Notes: generated by a model not told the origin, from the letters alone. A DNA stretch of 64,000 nt from Anniella stebbinsi (GCA_029215795.1 JARDYH010000003.1:100658609-100722608); one strand, 5' to 3'. Counted from the first letter of the stretch, positions 45,835 to 57,799 are shown. Numbers and translations: made by a program.

Positions 45835-47560
45835 TTAGTGATTACATTGGGTTATATTGGCATATACTATATATGAGGTGAAGATAGACGACAGTACTGC
45901 TTGCCCAAACGAGCAGTCTTCTCGTGAATGGACATCCAGTCTATAATGCTGGGTGAACGTTGGAGGATGAGACCAGGTCGCAGCACAGCATATTTCTGGG
46001 ATGGAGATGCCTCGCTGGAAGACTGAAGAAGTTGCCACTGCTCTCATGGAATGGGCTTTAACCGAAGTCGGCACTTCCAACTTTGCTAGCTTGTATGCTA
46101 GGGTTATACACTGGACCAGCCAAACGGACAGTCGTTGTGCAGATATTGGTTGACCCTTTTTCTGGCTTCCATAACACAAAAATAAATGTTTTGATAAACG
46201 AAATTGTTCTGTGCGCGTTTTGTAAAATGCCAATGCTCGACGTACATCCAATGTATGTAAGATTATTTTGAGGGGTGAAGTTGGAGCCAGGAAGAAAGCT
46301 GGAAGGACAATGTCCTGGTTGATGTGGAAAGAGGAAACCACCTTTGGGTGGAATCGCAAGTCAGAGCGAAGGACAACCTTATCCTGATGAAAAACAAGGT
46401 AAGGTTCATCAATGCATAATGCCGCTAGTTCACTTGCCCTTCTAGCCGATGTGATCGCCACTAGGAAGATTACTTTCCAGGTAAGTAATCTCATGTCAGT
46501 TGTTGCTAGTGCTTTGAATGGCCTATTAGTTATGAATGTAAAACAACTGAAAGGCTCCATGAAGGTTGAGGAGGCTGAACAGGAGGTGCAAGGTTCAACA
46601 AACCCCTTAGGAAATATTTCACAAGGGGGTGAGAAAAACTGTGGTACGTGTGACGTGTTCGTGTGAGGCTGAAATAGCAGCCAAATAAACTTTAATTGAG
46701 GATAACTTCAGACCTCTGTCAACTAACACTAACAAAAAGGGCAGGATGGCTGCATTCGGACAACACATTAGTCAATGGTGGGTTGACTAGCCAACTCACA
46801 GTTGGTTATTTTGTGGGTACTCCCCACACAACATATTCCTACACAACTGTGGGTGGTTGGGGCTGGCGTTGAGTGGACTAATAGTCAACCCAGCATTTGA
46901 CTGACACAGCCCCCGCCCCTCTCCCTACCCTCCCTCAGTCCTCCCAGTTCTATCCCAGCAGCCTCTGCAAGTTGCACCAGTTGTAGCAGAGTGGCAGCTG
47001 CCACTTTGGTCGCTCTTGCCGCCTGCCTCTATGGGCTTGTGTTTAACCCACTCACCACATGCCATTAACCCACTCACCCCTCCACACAACACTTTAAACA
47101 ACTGGCTTCAAGCCAAACAACTTGCAAGCCAGTTGTTTCTCTCAGTTGCTTATTTGGGCAGGATAGCAATACTGTCAGTAGTTTGTGAGCGGCGTGTTAC
47201 CCTCCACACAACACAATAAGCAATACAACTGACTATTGTTTCCCCTACACTCAAGTTGCTTAATGTGTTATCCGAATGTAGCCGATCTGTTGAATCGTAC
47301 ACAATGTAGGGTTAAAACCATTTGTGGACGCAAAAACTGAGAATGACTTCCATTTCCTGGCATATGACGCTCTTGTAGATGGTTTGAGAGATGCCTCGAG
47401 GATTTCGGTTAGTCTTGGTGTCAATGACGTGGTGCTATCCTCCACGCTGTCAAGTGGATGGAATTGTTGTCCGGATGACATACCAGTCCCTGAGCTTGGT
47501 ACAACAGGTTCGGTTTCGATGGAAGACGGAGATATCTGCCATGAGCCATGTTCAGGAGTG
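45835..47560 (-). pseudogene. DIRS tyrosine recombinase, split by a MITE
   Basis: The N-terminal SAM-like domain reads LEASLKPSTRASYARKWKSF (about 47410-47480) and stops at CTIQQI where the element at 46748-47283 begins. Beyond it the protein resumes (LSSIKVYLAAISASHEH-like, 46640-46720) into the catalytic domain, which ends at 45835. That domain contains the catalytic Arg in SARRASELAAL, the His-x-x-Arg box AHSMRAVATS at about 46030-46056, and QHYRLD with the nucleophilic Tyr at about 45945. All four key residue types are visible. The family circularises and integrates DIRS DNA without target duplication. Confidence 0.88.
46748..47283. mobile_element. Inverted-repeat DNA element, GGCTGCATTCGGACAAC ends (536 bp)
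   Basis: Terminal inverted repeats match at 21 of 23 bases (left GGCTGCATTCGGACAACACA, right ending TATCCGAATGTAGCC), flanked by GAT on both sides (46745-46747 and 47284-47286). A 3-bp duplication is unlike hAT and closer to PIF/Harbinger, but the sequence is not the usual TWA. Removing it restores the DIRS recombinase frame region. Related copies: 60075-60306 and the fragment at 22370-22512. Confidence 0.8.
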
Positions 47561-49240
47561 GTGCGAACCATCCTTGCCTGGGCCACCAAGGAGTCACGAG
47601 TATGTAGTTCGTGTTCTTAGCAAGTACTCTTGTTATTAGAGGAACTGGGGGAAACAAGAAGAAAAGTCGTCCATTCCATACTTGGAGGAAGGCATCCCCT
47701 TGCAAGCTGTGGCTGTAGCCTGCCCTGCTGCAAAGAAGGTTGCATACCCTGTTGTCTGCTATAGCAAAGAGATCCAGAGTAGGCTTGCCCCATCGATCAA
47801 AGATCCCATGGAGGATCTGAGGGTGAATCTGCCACTTGTGTACTAGTGTGGCTTGCCTGCTCAATTCGTCTGCCAGGTGGTTTTGGTGACCTGCAATGTT
47901 AAGTGCCGTGATCACTATGCTCCGGCATATGCACCAATTTAGAATCTGTATGGTCAGTTTTGCCAAGGTGGGTGCTTTTGTACCCCCTTGTTTGTTGAGG
48001 TAGAAGACAATAGTTGTGTTGTCTGATGTTATCTTGACATGATGTCCCTGCAATTCTATTTCAAACGCATTGAGTGCTTTCTGTACTGCGAGCAGCTCTA
48101 GAAAGTTGATGTGAGCTGTCCTCTCCTTGTTGGACCAGAGGCCTTGAACTCGGAGAACACTGCAGTGGGCTCCCCATCCTGTTAAGGATGCATCTGTTGT
48201 GACCATTCTGGTTGGCACGGAAGGTGCGAAAGGGATTCTGCATAGTAGATTGGATGTGGGCGCCCACCAACATATGGATCTTGTGACGGTCGGTGGCAAT
48301 CATAGTAATGTGCGTCTGGCATTTGCTTTGGTGTTGAAGACCCTTGTGAACCAGAGCTGGAGACGTCTCATCCGTAGTTGGGCAAATGGAACAACCATGG
48401 TTGTTGCCGCCATATGGCCTAGCAGTCTCTGAATCGTGAAGGCTGTGAGGAGTGGATGACGGGTCACTTGAGCAGCCAGAGATGTGAAGATTCATGCCCT
48501 GCCCAGCGGAAGGAAAACTTTTCCTTCTGACGCGTTGAGAAAGGCTCCGATGAATTTGATTGTCCTTTGTGGTATGAGATGCGACTTTTTTATATTGATG
48601 ATGAGGCCAAGGTCACTGAGGAGATATAAGACGGACTGTACAGTCCGGCTGAGTTGTGAACGAGACCGTCCCACCAGGAGCCAGTTGTCAAAGTACAGGT
48701 GGATCTGAATCCCCTGTTTCCTGAGGTAAGCACACACTACTACCATACACTTGGTGAAGACATGAGGCGCTGTAGAGAGGCTGAAGGGGAGCACTCTGAA
48801 TTGAAAAGATTGAGAGCCGATTGCAAAACATAGAAACTGTTGGCTCGTTTCATGGATATCGATGTGAAAGTATGCATCTTGGAGATCAATAGAGGAGAAC
48901 CATACGTCTTCTGTCAGTAATGGTAGTATTATGGCTATGGAGGCCATGTGGAATTTCTTGTTGGTGATGAACGCATCTAAAATGGGATGGTATCCCCCAT
49001 CGGGTTTTGGGACAGTAAAAACCATAGTGTTTGCTTTTGGCAGGCACTGGTGTAATAGTTCCCTTTTCCAAAAGAGATATGACTTCTGTCCAAAGCGTTT
49101 TGGATGGATGTGTTGTTTGAAACATTCCTGATGGAGGCAGGGTGTCGAACTTGATACGGTAACTGTCTTTTATAATGGACAGGATCCAGGTGTTGGATCT
49201 GATGGCACTCCATGTTGAAAGGAATGGACGGAGTCGGTGA
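47421..49240 (-). pseudogene. DIRS reverse transcriptase and RNase H
   Basis: The RT N-terminal region RLRPFLSTWSAI (about 49235) and LLEKGTITPVPAKSKHYGF shift frame into VFTVPKPDGGYHPILD (49020). Motif A IDLQDAYFHI (about 48885) keeps its Asp. The motif C region reads LYFDNWLLVG (about 48690), where LYLDDW is usual, so the second catalytic Asp is Asn. RNase H follows at 48200-47860: TTDASLTGWGAH, LELLAVQKAL, SDNTTIVFYL and ADELSRQ. The downstream RLFFLFPPVPLITRVLAK block is typical of DIRS. No methyltransferase domain seen. Confidence 0.88.
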
Positions 49241-49270
49241 CCGAAGGGAGTTGTTTGTGGTGGAGTTAAG

Positions 49271-51047
49271 TCAAAGGCGCCGTTTATCGCCATAGTTGCC
49301 TTTCCTGTGCTGGGAACGGAACTTTGACGATGCAAATGATTGACATTTGGCCTCTTGTGGTTGATGTTGTTGTTGTTGTTGTTTGAAAGGCGGACAGTCT
49401 GTTTGGTATCTGGTAAAATTGGAGAAAGGTTGTTGATACCAGCATCTTGGACGGGACTGTTGGGGAAGAGTATTTAGACCCATCTTCTTGGCTGTATTCT
49501 TAGCTTTTTGGACGGAGTCCATGGCATCGTCCATCTTAGAATTAAAGAGTCAAGTACCGTCAAATGGGAGGTCATCTATACTGCTCCTAGCTTCTTGTGA
49601 CAGGCCAGTAGATCTAAGCCAGGCATGTCTTCTCAAAGCTACAGCACTAACCATCACCTTAGTTCCACAGTCGGTCTGGTGTCGGGCAGTGTGGATTTGT
49701 TGTTTGGCAAGGCGTATCGGCTTGCTTTGGAATACTTGAGCCAGTTCTCTTTGGTCTCCCATGAGATGGTTACAGAGGGATCCCATTTTTTCCCAAAGGA
49801 GATGTTGGTAACGGGCCATAGTTGCTTGGTAGTTTGCAACCTTTAGACTGAGTGCTGAGGTAGAGTAAATTCGACATCCCATAAGGTCAAGTTTTCGACC
49901 TTCTTTATCTACCAGTGCGGAGTGTGTCTTTTGTGAGTGACCTTGAGATGACTCGACTATGACCAAGTTCGGTTGAGGGTGAGTGAAAAGAAATTCTGTC
50001 TCCTTTTCCAGCACCTTATACATGTTCTCCAAGCACTTCGAGGTAGGTGCTAGCGAGGCTGGAGTTTTCCAAGACTGTTGCACTGTTTGTAACAGTGTTG
50101 GCAGAAAAGGTATCGCCACCAGTGTTGTTGCTTCTGTATGCACTGCATCATAGACAGGGTCTGAGATGCGTTGTGATGGCTGGTGTGTTTCCAAGCCTAA
50201 GGATTGTGCCATCCTTTGAATCAGATCTGAAAAAGTCCCCAGATCTTCTGATGGGGAAGCCGGGTCCTGAGAGGAAACCATTGACGGGGATGCCACTGAC
50301 GGAACAAGTGACATAGATGAGGAAGAGTCATAGTCATAATCATCGGTGTCTGATGCAGAGGCCGTCCGTGGTGGTTCTATAACTCTATGTTGAGTAAGTA
50401 CATCTGCAGGAGGTCTTATCAGGATCTCCTGGAGAACCTGCTGTCCGTCTGGACGAGGATGGGTATGAGAGGCCGAAGGCTGTCTGGTGGAGAGCGGCTG
50501 ACTACTGTCAAGGATTGTCTCAGTGCCGACTGAGCATCCGTCGTGACAGTGTCAATCCTCGATGTCGATACCGAAGATTCAGTAACATTTGCCGATGGCG
50601 GTATAGACCTAGATACTCTTTCTGGTCTGTCATCGCCATGTCTCTCTTTCCTCTTTTTCTTTTTTTGTCCTGTAGGCGGTTTTGGCATTGTAGCTTTTTT
50701 GGAAAGCTTGTGTGTCACCGCGGTCGCAAGACATCTTCCCTGTTTTGGGGGTACATCTCCTTGTGCTCTACCATCATGGCGACCCAGGAACAGAAAGAAT
50801 TACTAAGTCTTGCATGGAAGTTGCCGACGGAGATGCCATGGACGGGGAGGGGACACCACATCTTTGGTCCAAAGATGTGCGCGAAGTTTATCCGCTCGAT
50901 GTTTTCTAGTCTGCTTGGAAAAAGTCTGACAGTTGGGGCAAGAAATCACTTTATGACCCTAACCCTAACCCTAAAATTGTGCCCATCCGAAGGTGGCAAT
51001 TTGCTATCGCAATGGGAGCACTTCTTGAAAGGGGCCCTGAGGGCCAT
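49271..51047 (-). pseudogene. DIRS gag
   Basis: A start at 51047 gives MALRAPFKKCSHCDSKLPPS, a Cys-x2-Cys finger; the second half CPNC is read in another frame after the telomeric insertion at 50957-50974. A Lys-rich block GQKKKKRKERHG lies near 50660. The core 50314-49550 includes LGTFSDLIQRMAQSLGLE and ends RRHAWLRSTGLSQEARS. A TGA at about 49551 is read through in frame to 49271, into a Gln-rich run. At least two frameshifts and one stop. Confidence 0.75.
50957..50974 (-). repeat. Interstitial telomeric repeat (TTAGGG)3
   Basis: Exactly three CCCTAA units on the plus strand. They sit between the Cys-x2-Cys...DGH and the HKVISCPNC coding blocks of DIRS gag. About 26 bp appears to have been added and the frame is shifted by two. 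Confidence 0.9.
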
Positions 51048-51506
51048 AGAAAAATGAAGAAAGACTCATGTAAGAGCAAAAAACAGCTATTTAGCAATGT
51101 CAAACGACAAAGACGTTTCCAACGATGCAGCCACAATGACGGTCAAAGAAGAACTGAAGGATTGGGCGGGAACCCTCCTGCGCAGGCGCGCTGAGCGGTG
51201 GGGGGAGGGTTCCTGCCAAAATTATCAGCTATAGAAGATTCCCGAATCGAGGCTCTGTGCAGGCGCAGAAGCCCATATGTGTGATGTTCAGAGACCACGA
51301 AGAAGAAAATGTGGTTTATCATGAAGCTCTAATTTAAAATACAGTTGTTATTAACACAATTTTCCATTTATTCTAATTCACAAATTCAACCAAACCAAAA
51401 CCAACCAATCTAAAGATGAATTAACTTGCAGAGAAATGTATTATTTATCAATTAAATGTTATAAACGTTATTCATGGACCCAAGCAACGCCAGGCATATC
51501 AGCTAG

Positions 51507-52221
51507 TATTTGATAAAGAAATGGAATTCTATGTTAGAGTATTTCCAGGTCAATTTCCTGCAATTTGTGAGATTCAAAATGCAATGGAAAATGTCCATAT
51601 AGATAATTAAAAAGAAATGCAAGGGTTTTCCCCAAAACCAAGCATTATGTTTTGCATTTTAGCTTTGAATCCTCACTGGAGAAAACTAGCAAAATATCTC
51701 ATTTCATCATGTATTTCTATTAAAAATCAAGGCAATTTGAACAAATATGTTTGAGAACTAACGTCACTACTTTCGCCCCAGTGTATGATTGAAGATCACA
51801 AATGTCCCCCTCATTCACAGTCTCTTTCACATACACACCCTTCACACAGACACCCAGGCATTCTCAGTCTCTCTCTCTCCGCTCATTCCTGTCCCACTGC
51901 TTAAATGCAACATTGTTTTAATGGTTTTCAATTACCGTAAGGGAGGGGAAAATATTCTGTATTTTTGGAGGGGAGAGTCGAGAGAGGGAGAGAGGGAGAG
52001 AGTAATGGGGTTGTTTTCTTTTCCCCTCTTTTGCTTATTGTACTCTAGTTTGCATCCCAATGCCACCAAAATAACCATGGGCATAAGAGTCCAGATGAGG
52101 CAACAGATGGGAAACAAGTACAAGCACATATTGTCAGGAATTATTGTTTTGAAACATGGACAAAAAATTTATATCTCCATGTCATATATAGCTCTATTTC
52201 ACTAGTAATACTCTTAACACT
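51507..52221. other. No feature seen
   Basis: Flank of the Helitron complex. A short block near 51820-51880 (CACAGACACCCAGGCATTCTCAGTC) resembles 43340-43365 on the other side, possibly an older element that the Helitron entered. Confidence 0.35.
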
Positions 52222-52290
52222 CCTAGGCTGCTGCAATCCTATACAGACTTACATGGGAATAAGTTCCATTGAACTAAATGGGCTTACTTA
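52222..52290. repeat. Short palindromic MITE, partial
   Basis: GCTGCAATCCTATACAGACTT, then ATGGGAATAAGTTCCATTG and AATGGGCTTACTTAG. It is the left part of the family at 6471-6559, cut by the CR1 that follows. Confidence 0.6.
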
Positions 52291-52690
52291 GAATCATAGA
52301 ACTGTGGAGTTGGAAGGGACCACAAGGAGCATCTAGTCCAGCCTTCTGCAGTGTGCAGGAAAACCCATGAAACCATCCCTGAGAGGTGGCTGTCCAGCCT
52401 CTTCTTAAAAACCTCCAGACAGAGAGAACCCACAACCTCTGTAGGTAGACTGTTCCACTGTTGCATAGATCTTACCGTCAGGAAGTTTTTTCTTATATTT
52501 AATCAAAATCTAGCTCCTGTAACTTAAACCCATTATTTTGGGTTCTAATTTATGTGGCAACAGAAAATAGTTCTTGACCATCTCCCCTTTGGCATCCTTT
52601 TATGTACCTGAGCAATGGTAACATGTCTCCCCTCAGTCTTCTTTTCCCCAGACTGAACATCCCAAGTAGCATTGCACTGTTTGTTTTACA
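52291..52690 (-). mobile_element. CR1 3' fragment, old
   Basis: Starts AGAATCATAGAACTGTGGAG (CR1 3' end on minus) and reads through WNSLPTEVVGSLCLEVFKKR to the LRGDM and LEK blocks, with many changes. Confidence 0.8.
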
Positions 52691-52694
52691 ATTA

Positions 52695-52772
52695 ATTTAC
52701 ATTTAATTGTTGTGAACTCCCCAGACAGGTTCAGCTCTTGAATGGTATTGAAACGTAATAAATAAATAATAC
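52695..52772 (+). mobile_element. LINE 3' tail, L2-like
   Basis: GTGAACTCCCCAGACAGGTTC then GGTATTGAAACGTAATAAAT and AAATAAT. Weak version of the hairpin-plus-tail. Confidence 0.45.
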
Positions 52773-53861
52773 AATTAACACTACTGACAATATTTATATG
52801 TCAATCTTTTATAATCTCACTATATTTTGAAGCAAAAAAATTAGATCCTGAATTTTAAAATTTTGTGGGGGGAGGGGGTTCCCACTAAGCGCTGCATTTT
52901 ATATCCATAAGCTTCATGCTTATAAATGAAATTATTAACAACCTCTTGGCTACATTAACTTCACATATTTATTTTGTGTCATTTTACTTCTGAAATGGGC
53001 TATTTTAATTATTTTCCCAGCAGAATGGAATGAAAATATGCTGTGGAAAATCCATGAGAGAAAGGTAGGTGCAAGGGGACAGAGAGTATGCATCTTTTGG
53101 AAATATAGTTCAGAAACAGGGACTATCTCTGTAGAGGAGCAACCTCCCCCGTTCTTGGCTTAGTTCAGTAAAGCAGTTTTTACAGCTGCAGCATCAAATT
53201 CCACCTTTCCTTCCTGCTCCCCCAGCTGTGTGTGGAATATATCAGTGTTATTACATTACCACATACCTGCAGTTCCCTAACTGGTAAAAACCAATTTTGC
53301 AACACCCTCCATTTTCCCCATGCCCAATTTGACAAAATCCCCTTGCCTGCCCAACGATGCATGGATGGGCCAGGAGTTATTTCCTATGCCCAACGGAGCA
53401 CAGCACTGGTACTACACTGCTCAGAGACAAGAAATGAGAGGGATGGAGCAACTCCCAACAAACGTTGATGCCACAACCACCTCTTGCTATTTGACCCCTT
53501 TCCCTCCATTTCATTTATTATTTAGACTTTAAATCATTTATTCATTTGGATGTCTGTCTGGCTACCTCCCCACTTTCCCCTTCCCTGTTAAATAAATCCC
53601 AGCTCTTCTTTTATAAATTGTTCACTGTCTTTCCCTATTTGCTTTCAGGGAATAGAGGTCCTGGAGGGCTGGTGGCACAGCATGCTAGTTTGGGGCCAGC
53701 ATCTTTTCTCTCATCCTCTACTGCATGTGTGAACCCAAGTCCAAGCGGTGCTTCCAAAGGTAACCCAACTTTCCTTACCACTGACCCTGTGGGGTGGTGG
53801 AAACCTGTCCATGGATTTGGAATGCCAGATGAAGTGCCTTTATCCTAGAATCCTTATCTGG
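52773..53861. other. No feature seen
   Basis: No gene or confident repeat. The block CCCCATGCCCAATTTGACAAAATCCCCTTGCC recurs at 53316-53347 and 54666-54697, a local duplication of about 32 bp. Confidence 0.4.
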
Positions 53862-54118
53862 CAGGATCTACACTACTGCTTTAATAGTGGTATTGAAGTG
53901 CACTGACAACTGCTGGGGCCCATGGTGCATCTACCCCAAGCAGGATATAGCACTATGAACGTGGTATGAAAGTAGTATATGGAATGTGTCTTATGGACCC
54001 CAACAGTTGTCAGTGCACTCCAATACTGCTATAAAGTAGTAGTGTAGATTCTTCCTCCATATGCCACTTTCATACCACTTTCATAGTGCTATATCCTGGT
54101 TGGTGTCGATCTGGCCTG
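53862..54118. mobile_element. Dimeric palindromic MITE, CAGGATCTACAC end
   Basis: GATCTACACTACTGCTTTAA...GTGCACTGACAACTG pairs with CAGTTGTCAGTGCAC...AAAGTAGTAGTGTAGAT. A second pair, GCAGGATATAGCACTATGAA and TTCATAGTGCTATATCCTGG, lies beside it. Related to 33692-33822. No target duplication found. Confidence 0.75.
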
Positions 54119-54499
54119 TGTCTGCATCTGAGTCCTTGGATTTATTAGTTCCCTTCTGTTTATCCATGCATGCACTGCATGTTGTTGGTACTCATTTGAA
54201 CCCAGATCCTGATGCTGGCTGCTTTTGCAAACTATTACAAGGTTGAGAGTTAAGATTTTAATTCTGCAATTAGAAGCAGAGAAATATAGGCATTTGTTAG
54301 GATCACTGTGTGTGTTTGTGTGTAGATGATAGTAATAGCACTGGCAAAACAGCTATCCTGATCAGAATCACTGGGGGCAGGGGTTTAGTCTCACCCCTAG
54401 TGATCCTAATCAGTTCACTGGGGGAAGGGGAGGGGAAGAATGGTCTCAAATGGTTGTATATTCCACGAGAAGATTGTTAGTGGTGAGCAATTGGTTGTT
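54119..54499. other. No feature seen
   Basis: Unrecognised DNA with a short GT-rich block near 54310. Confidence 0.35.
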
Positions 54500-54606
54500 T
54501 AAGAGTTCAATCCTATGCATGTTTAGACAGACAAAAGTCCTACAAACTTTTCTGCTTAAACATGTCTTTTTTCTGTCTAAACATCTATAGGATTATGCCT
54601 TAAAGA
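54500..54606. repeat. Short palindromic MITE variant
   Basis: GTTCAATCCTATGCATGTTTAGACAGA pairs with TCTGTCTAAACATCTATAGGATTATGC. Same outer motif (CAATCCTAT...ATAGGATT) as 6471-6559, with a different interior. Confidence 0.65.
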
Positions 54607-55779
54607 AATGTGTGTGTTGTTACTGATCTTCCCTGTGGAGAAGTTCTGACAGATCTCCAAGGCTTCCCCATGCCCAATTTGACAAAATCCCCTTGCCTTC
54701 CACTGCTCTTTCCTGGAACACAACTTGAAAAACACTGTTCTAACCAACTGAAAAAAACACCTTTCCGAGCAGCATTTAGTTTTGGACAATCCTCTCAGCC
54801 ATACGTATATGTTCCTTTTATTTCACAGTTTTTCAAGAGTTTTCCCCTTAACTTCAGTCCATGATTCCCTTAGGTCTTCAAGAGATCTAATCCAGCATAA
54901 AAAATTATTCTATAATAAATAGTACACAAAAGAACTAACAGAAAAATCATCAGCCATCAAAGGCACTAATCATCAGAAAAAATGTGGTTGGGACTTGATT
55001 GTGAATGTAACAAAATGTTTTATTTTCTTACATTATGGGGATATGGTTACTGATGCATGACATTCAAGGAATGACAGCTGTCACAGAGAATTTAATTTTA
55101 AGTTTGGACCTACTCCAAAACCAGACAGGCCAGCTATATTTTGGTACATCTCTAATCTAGCTGGTCCAGCAATTATATTTATTGCTTTAATTAAAAAAAT
55201 AAATTGCAAGTTATTAACAATTTTTTGTCATTTAACTACCCAAACTAGAGTTTTATGTGACTAGAGATAAGGGGAAAATACTGTGATTAGAGTTAAGGGA
55301 AAACAAATGCTGACCAACTTGTGTGCTAAACAGATGGAAAATTAGGAAGCAATAAAAAGTTTTCCCCTCCTTTTTGTAAAAAGGATTAGCATACAAGTGA
55401 ATCCAGATGTCAGCATTTTGATTTTTGATTTATTAATGTATTTATAGAGTTGGAATTATCTTTTTCTTTCAGCCTCCTAGAAATGAAAGAATGAGGAGGA
55501 ATATTCTGTTGGCTAATGTTGATTGAAGCATGGAAATTGCAATAAACTAACTGCTGGAAATTAACCTTTAGAGTGAAAATAGTTGTTGGTTTTGGGCTGT
55601 TCTTTTCCTTCAGGAAATTAAAGTAGATTTGAAATTTTTGCCTTTAGTAGATCAGTCTAGCACATTTTTGTATTCTTTCAAAAATCCTGTGTAGCCACGG
55701 TCAATAGCGGGTCAAAAGAAATGTTTATGTAGAGTACATTATAAGAAATGCCACATAAAAATAGTTTTGGGTCCAGACA
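54607..55779. other. No feature seen
   Basis: AT-rich DNA. Contains the second copy of the 32-bp duplication noted at 53.3 kb. Confidence 0.35.
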
Positions 55780-56060
55780 CCACCAAGGCCTCCAGTGACA
55801 AGGATGGATTTAGAAGTACTCCCAAGCTACGCACCTGCTGCTTCAGAGGGAGTGCAACCCCATCCAGAACAGGTCGTTTACCCAATTCCCTGGAACCACC
55901 AATCCACAGAACTTATGACTGTAATGGGCTGGATGAAGGCCAATAAACTGAAGTCTTATCAGGATTCAGCTGCAGTGTACTGGCCCTTATCCAGCCCATT
56001 ACAGCCTCCAGGCACTGGTCCAACACCTTCACTAATGATGATGCTTTTGCAAATGTTACA
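55780..56060 (-). mobile_element. L2 fragment, old
   Basis: ACTCCCAAGCTACGCACCTG, GGAGTGCAACCCCATCCAGAAC and CCAGGCACTGGTCCAACAC are the reverse complement of L2 RT-thumb coding sequence. Rearranged: GTAATGGGCTGGATG at 55920 is in the opposite orientation to its surroundings. Confidence 0.7.
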
Positions 56061-57469
56061 AGATTTGGAAATTCTAGAAATACAATGATAATATAAACAA
56101 AGGAGTTGTGGTACCTTTTTGTAATCCACTGATAAAGATTTTTGATCTGGGCATTGTTATAAAATCAAAACCTGAAACTCTGGTTTCCCCCAAGCCTCAA
56201 AGAAACATTTTAGGTGAAGCAGAGACTCTTTACGCTGCACCAAATCAAAGTTCACACCTCACATTCTAGCACTTCAGAGGAAAAACACAGAACAACATAA
56301 CCCAAAACATCCTTTCCTGATAACAAGCCTTGCAATCTCTTCCTCCGAATAGACTGTAAATTAGACATGACTCAATAGCCCTCAAAACAATCTCAAAGAC
56401 AAGATGGCACCTACAATGTAAACATTTTCAGTTCTTCAAAAGGAAAATGACTGGCCATTAGAGAAAACCAAAGAACACCAAGTTACAGTGATTGAAGGTT
56501 ATCAGGAAACAATAAATTACTTTTAGGCGTCAAATGCCCTGGATATTGTTTTATTATGATTTAGGATATTGTTTAGTTGAAACATTTATTGGCATGTATC
56601 CATCACAGGAGGGAGGGGTTGAGTGGTATGTGACATCAAAGCCTGTAACAGAGATAAATGTAACAGTTTTGTCTTTGTGATTCAGAGAGTTTTGGTACTA
56701 CCCATGTGCCACTTCTCTCTCCTTCGTACACTGTTTTGAATAAACCTGTTGGACTGAACTCTGCCTTTTCCTGGTGATTCTTCAATTTGAGAGTTAGGGG
56801 ATGGTGCTGACCCAGGCTCTGCTTTTTGATGGGAGGCAGCGGCCAAGAATAGAAACCAGGGGATTGTCTTCACGGTGCTGAGTTGGTGCAGCCTTTCCCC
56901 AAAACCCCATGGTTTCACTTACCTGGGGTGGCACCGGGTAATCCCCATGCCAAGGAGGGAGTGCAAGGTTTCTGGTAGTCAGCCAGGTACTGAAGCTGCC
57001 CCTCGCCCTTTTCCTGGTTTCTGGCGACCAATCGCCAGTCGCCTTCCATCAGGAAGGCTCCCCGGATTGGCCATGGAACGAGATCAGATGGCGGAGTGAC
57101 TTCGCTCCCACCAAAAAAGTCGGGGTAAGTCCCCAACTATTTTCTGTGCAGTTTCACAGGAAAGCCCCACGGCAGCTGTGAATCTGTGGCTGCATCATAT
57201 AACTGATGTAGTGCAGAGTTGCAGCCACCGTGGGGCTTTGGGTGTGTATAGACAGCCCCCAAAAGTGCTGACAAAGTTATCAGGAAATGGGTAATGAAAA
57301 TCCTTTTCTTGGAAAACGGAAACTTAGTGCTAATGTTTTGACTGATTGAAGGTTGAAAGAAAAGCAGAAGGGTAATTCTGTTAGAGAGAGAAAGCAAAGA
57401 AGCAGAGCTCTATCTATTTGTTTATCTATGGATATCCACAATTACTTCAAAAAGTAGAAGTACTGCTTG
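56061..57469. other. No feature seen
   Basis: No gene or confident repeat. The stretch 56660-57130 is GC-richer, with short frames that I do not recognise. Confidence 0.35.
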
Positions 57470-57528
57470 TACTGATGTTGTTCCCCACCTCGATCTGGAG
57501 GGAGAGGCAGGTAAGAAATAAATATATT

Positions 57529-57567
<39 letters not shown>
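57470..57567 (+). mobile_element. L2-type 3' tail with (GAT)n
   Basis: GATGTTGTTCCCCACCTCGATC, GGAGGGAGAGGCAGG, then a (GAT)n run at about 57531-57567. Same family as 8165-8320 but with a different trinucleotide tail. Confidence 0.7.
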
Positions 57568-57799
57568 TCTGCTTCATCAGACATTGTGCAAGTTGCACCC
57601 AATGTGTCTGTCTCAAAAGAGACAGAAAAAATCCAGGTACAGGCAAGGGCAGGACATGAGAACATCCCAGTTGAAAATACTGAAGCAGGTACCAGTACTG
57701 TACTGTGTGAATGGCAGCAAAAACTGGATATAGGGAACTCCATATTGAAATCAATTCCTCTATCAGAAGTGTTAAAATGTGTGCTGCTTACACAATACT

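Larger units (their letters stand above)
45752..51310 (-). mobile_element. DIRS-type tyrosine-recombinase retroelement
   Basis: Minus-strand order gag, reverse transcriptase, RNase H, tyrosine recombinase. The 5' side (minus) starts near TTTTCTTCTTCGTGGTCTCT at about 51310 and resembles other vertebrate DIRS leaders. The expected inverted terminal repeat at the other end is not visible near 45752, so the 3' side may be truncated. No integrase, LTR or aspartic protease is present, as expected for DIRS. Many frameshifts; non-functional. It carries an inverted-repeat element (46748-47283) and a telomeric insertion (50957-50974). Confidence 0.88.
45661..51506 (+). mobile_element. Helitron, second unit, split by a DIRS element
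   Basis: It begins at GAAACTTGAAATCTGG, which repeats the 5' region of the first unit (GTCTGGCTGTACAAGGTACC against ATCTGGCTGTACAATGTACC). It ends at 51479-51506 with CCCAAGCAACGCCAGGCATA then TCAGCTAG, the classic Helitron 3' hairpin plus CTAG, followed by T. The host A/T insertion rule fits the pair 43518/51507. The DIRS element inserted between about 45752 and 51310. Confidence 0.7.

Noticed and set aside
50957..50974. Chromosome end
   Set aside because: Only three telomeric units, embedded in a retroelement coding sequence with DNA on both sides.
43519..51506. Autonomous Helitron with Rep/helicase
   Set aside because: All long coding sequence between the ends belongs to the nested DIRS element; no HUH or helicase motif was seen.
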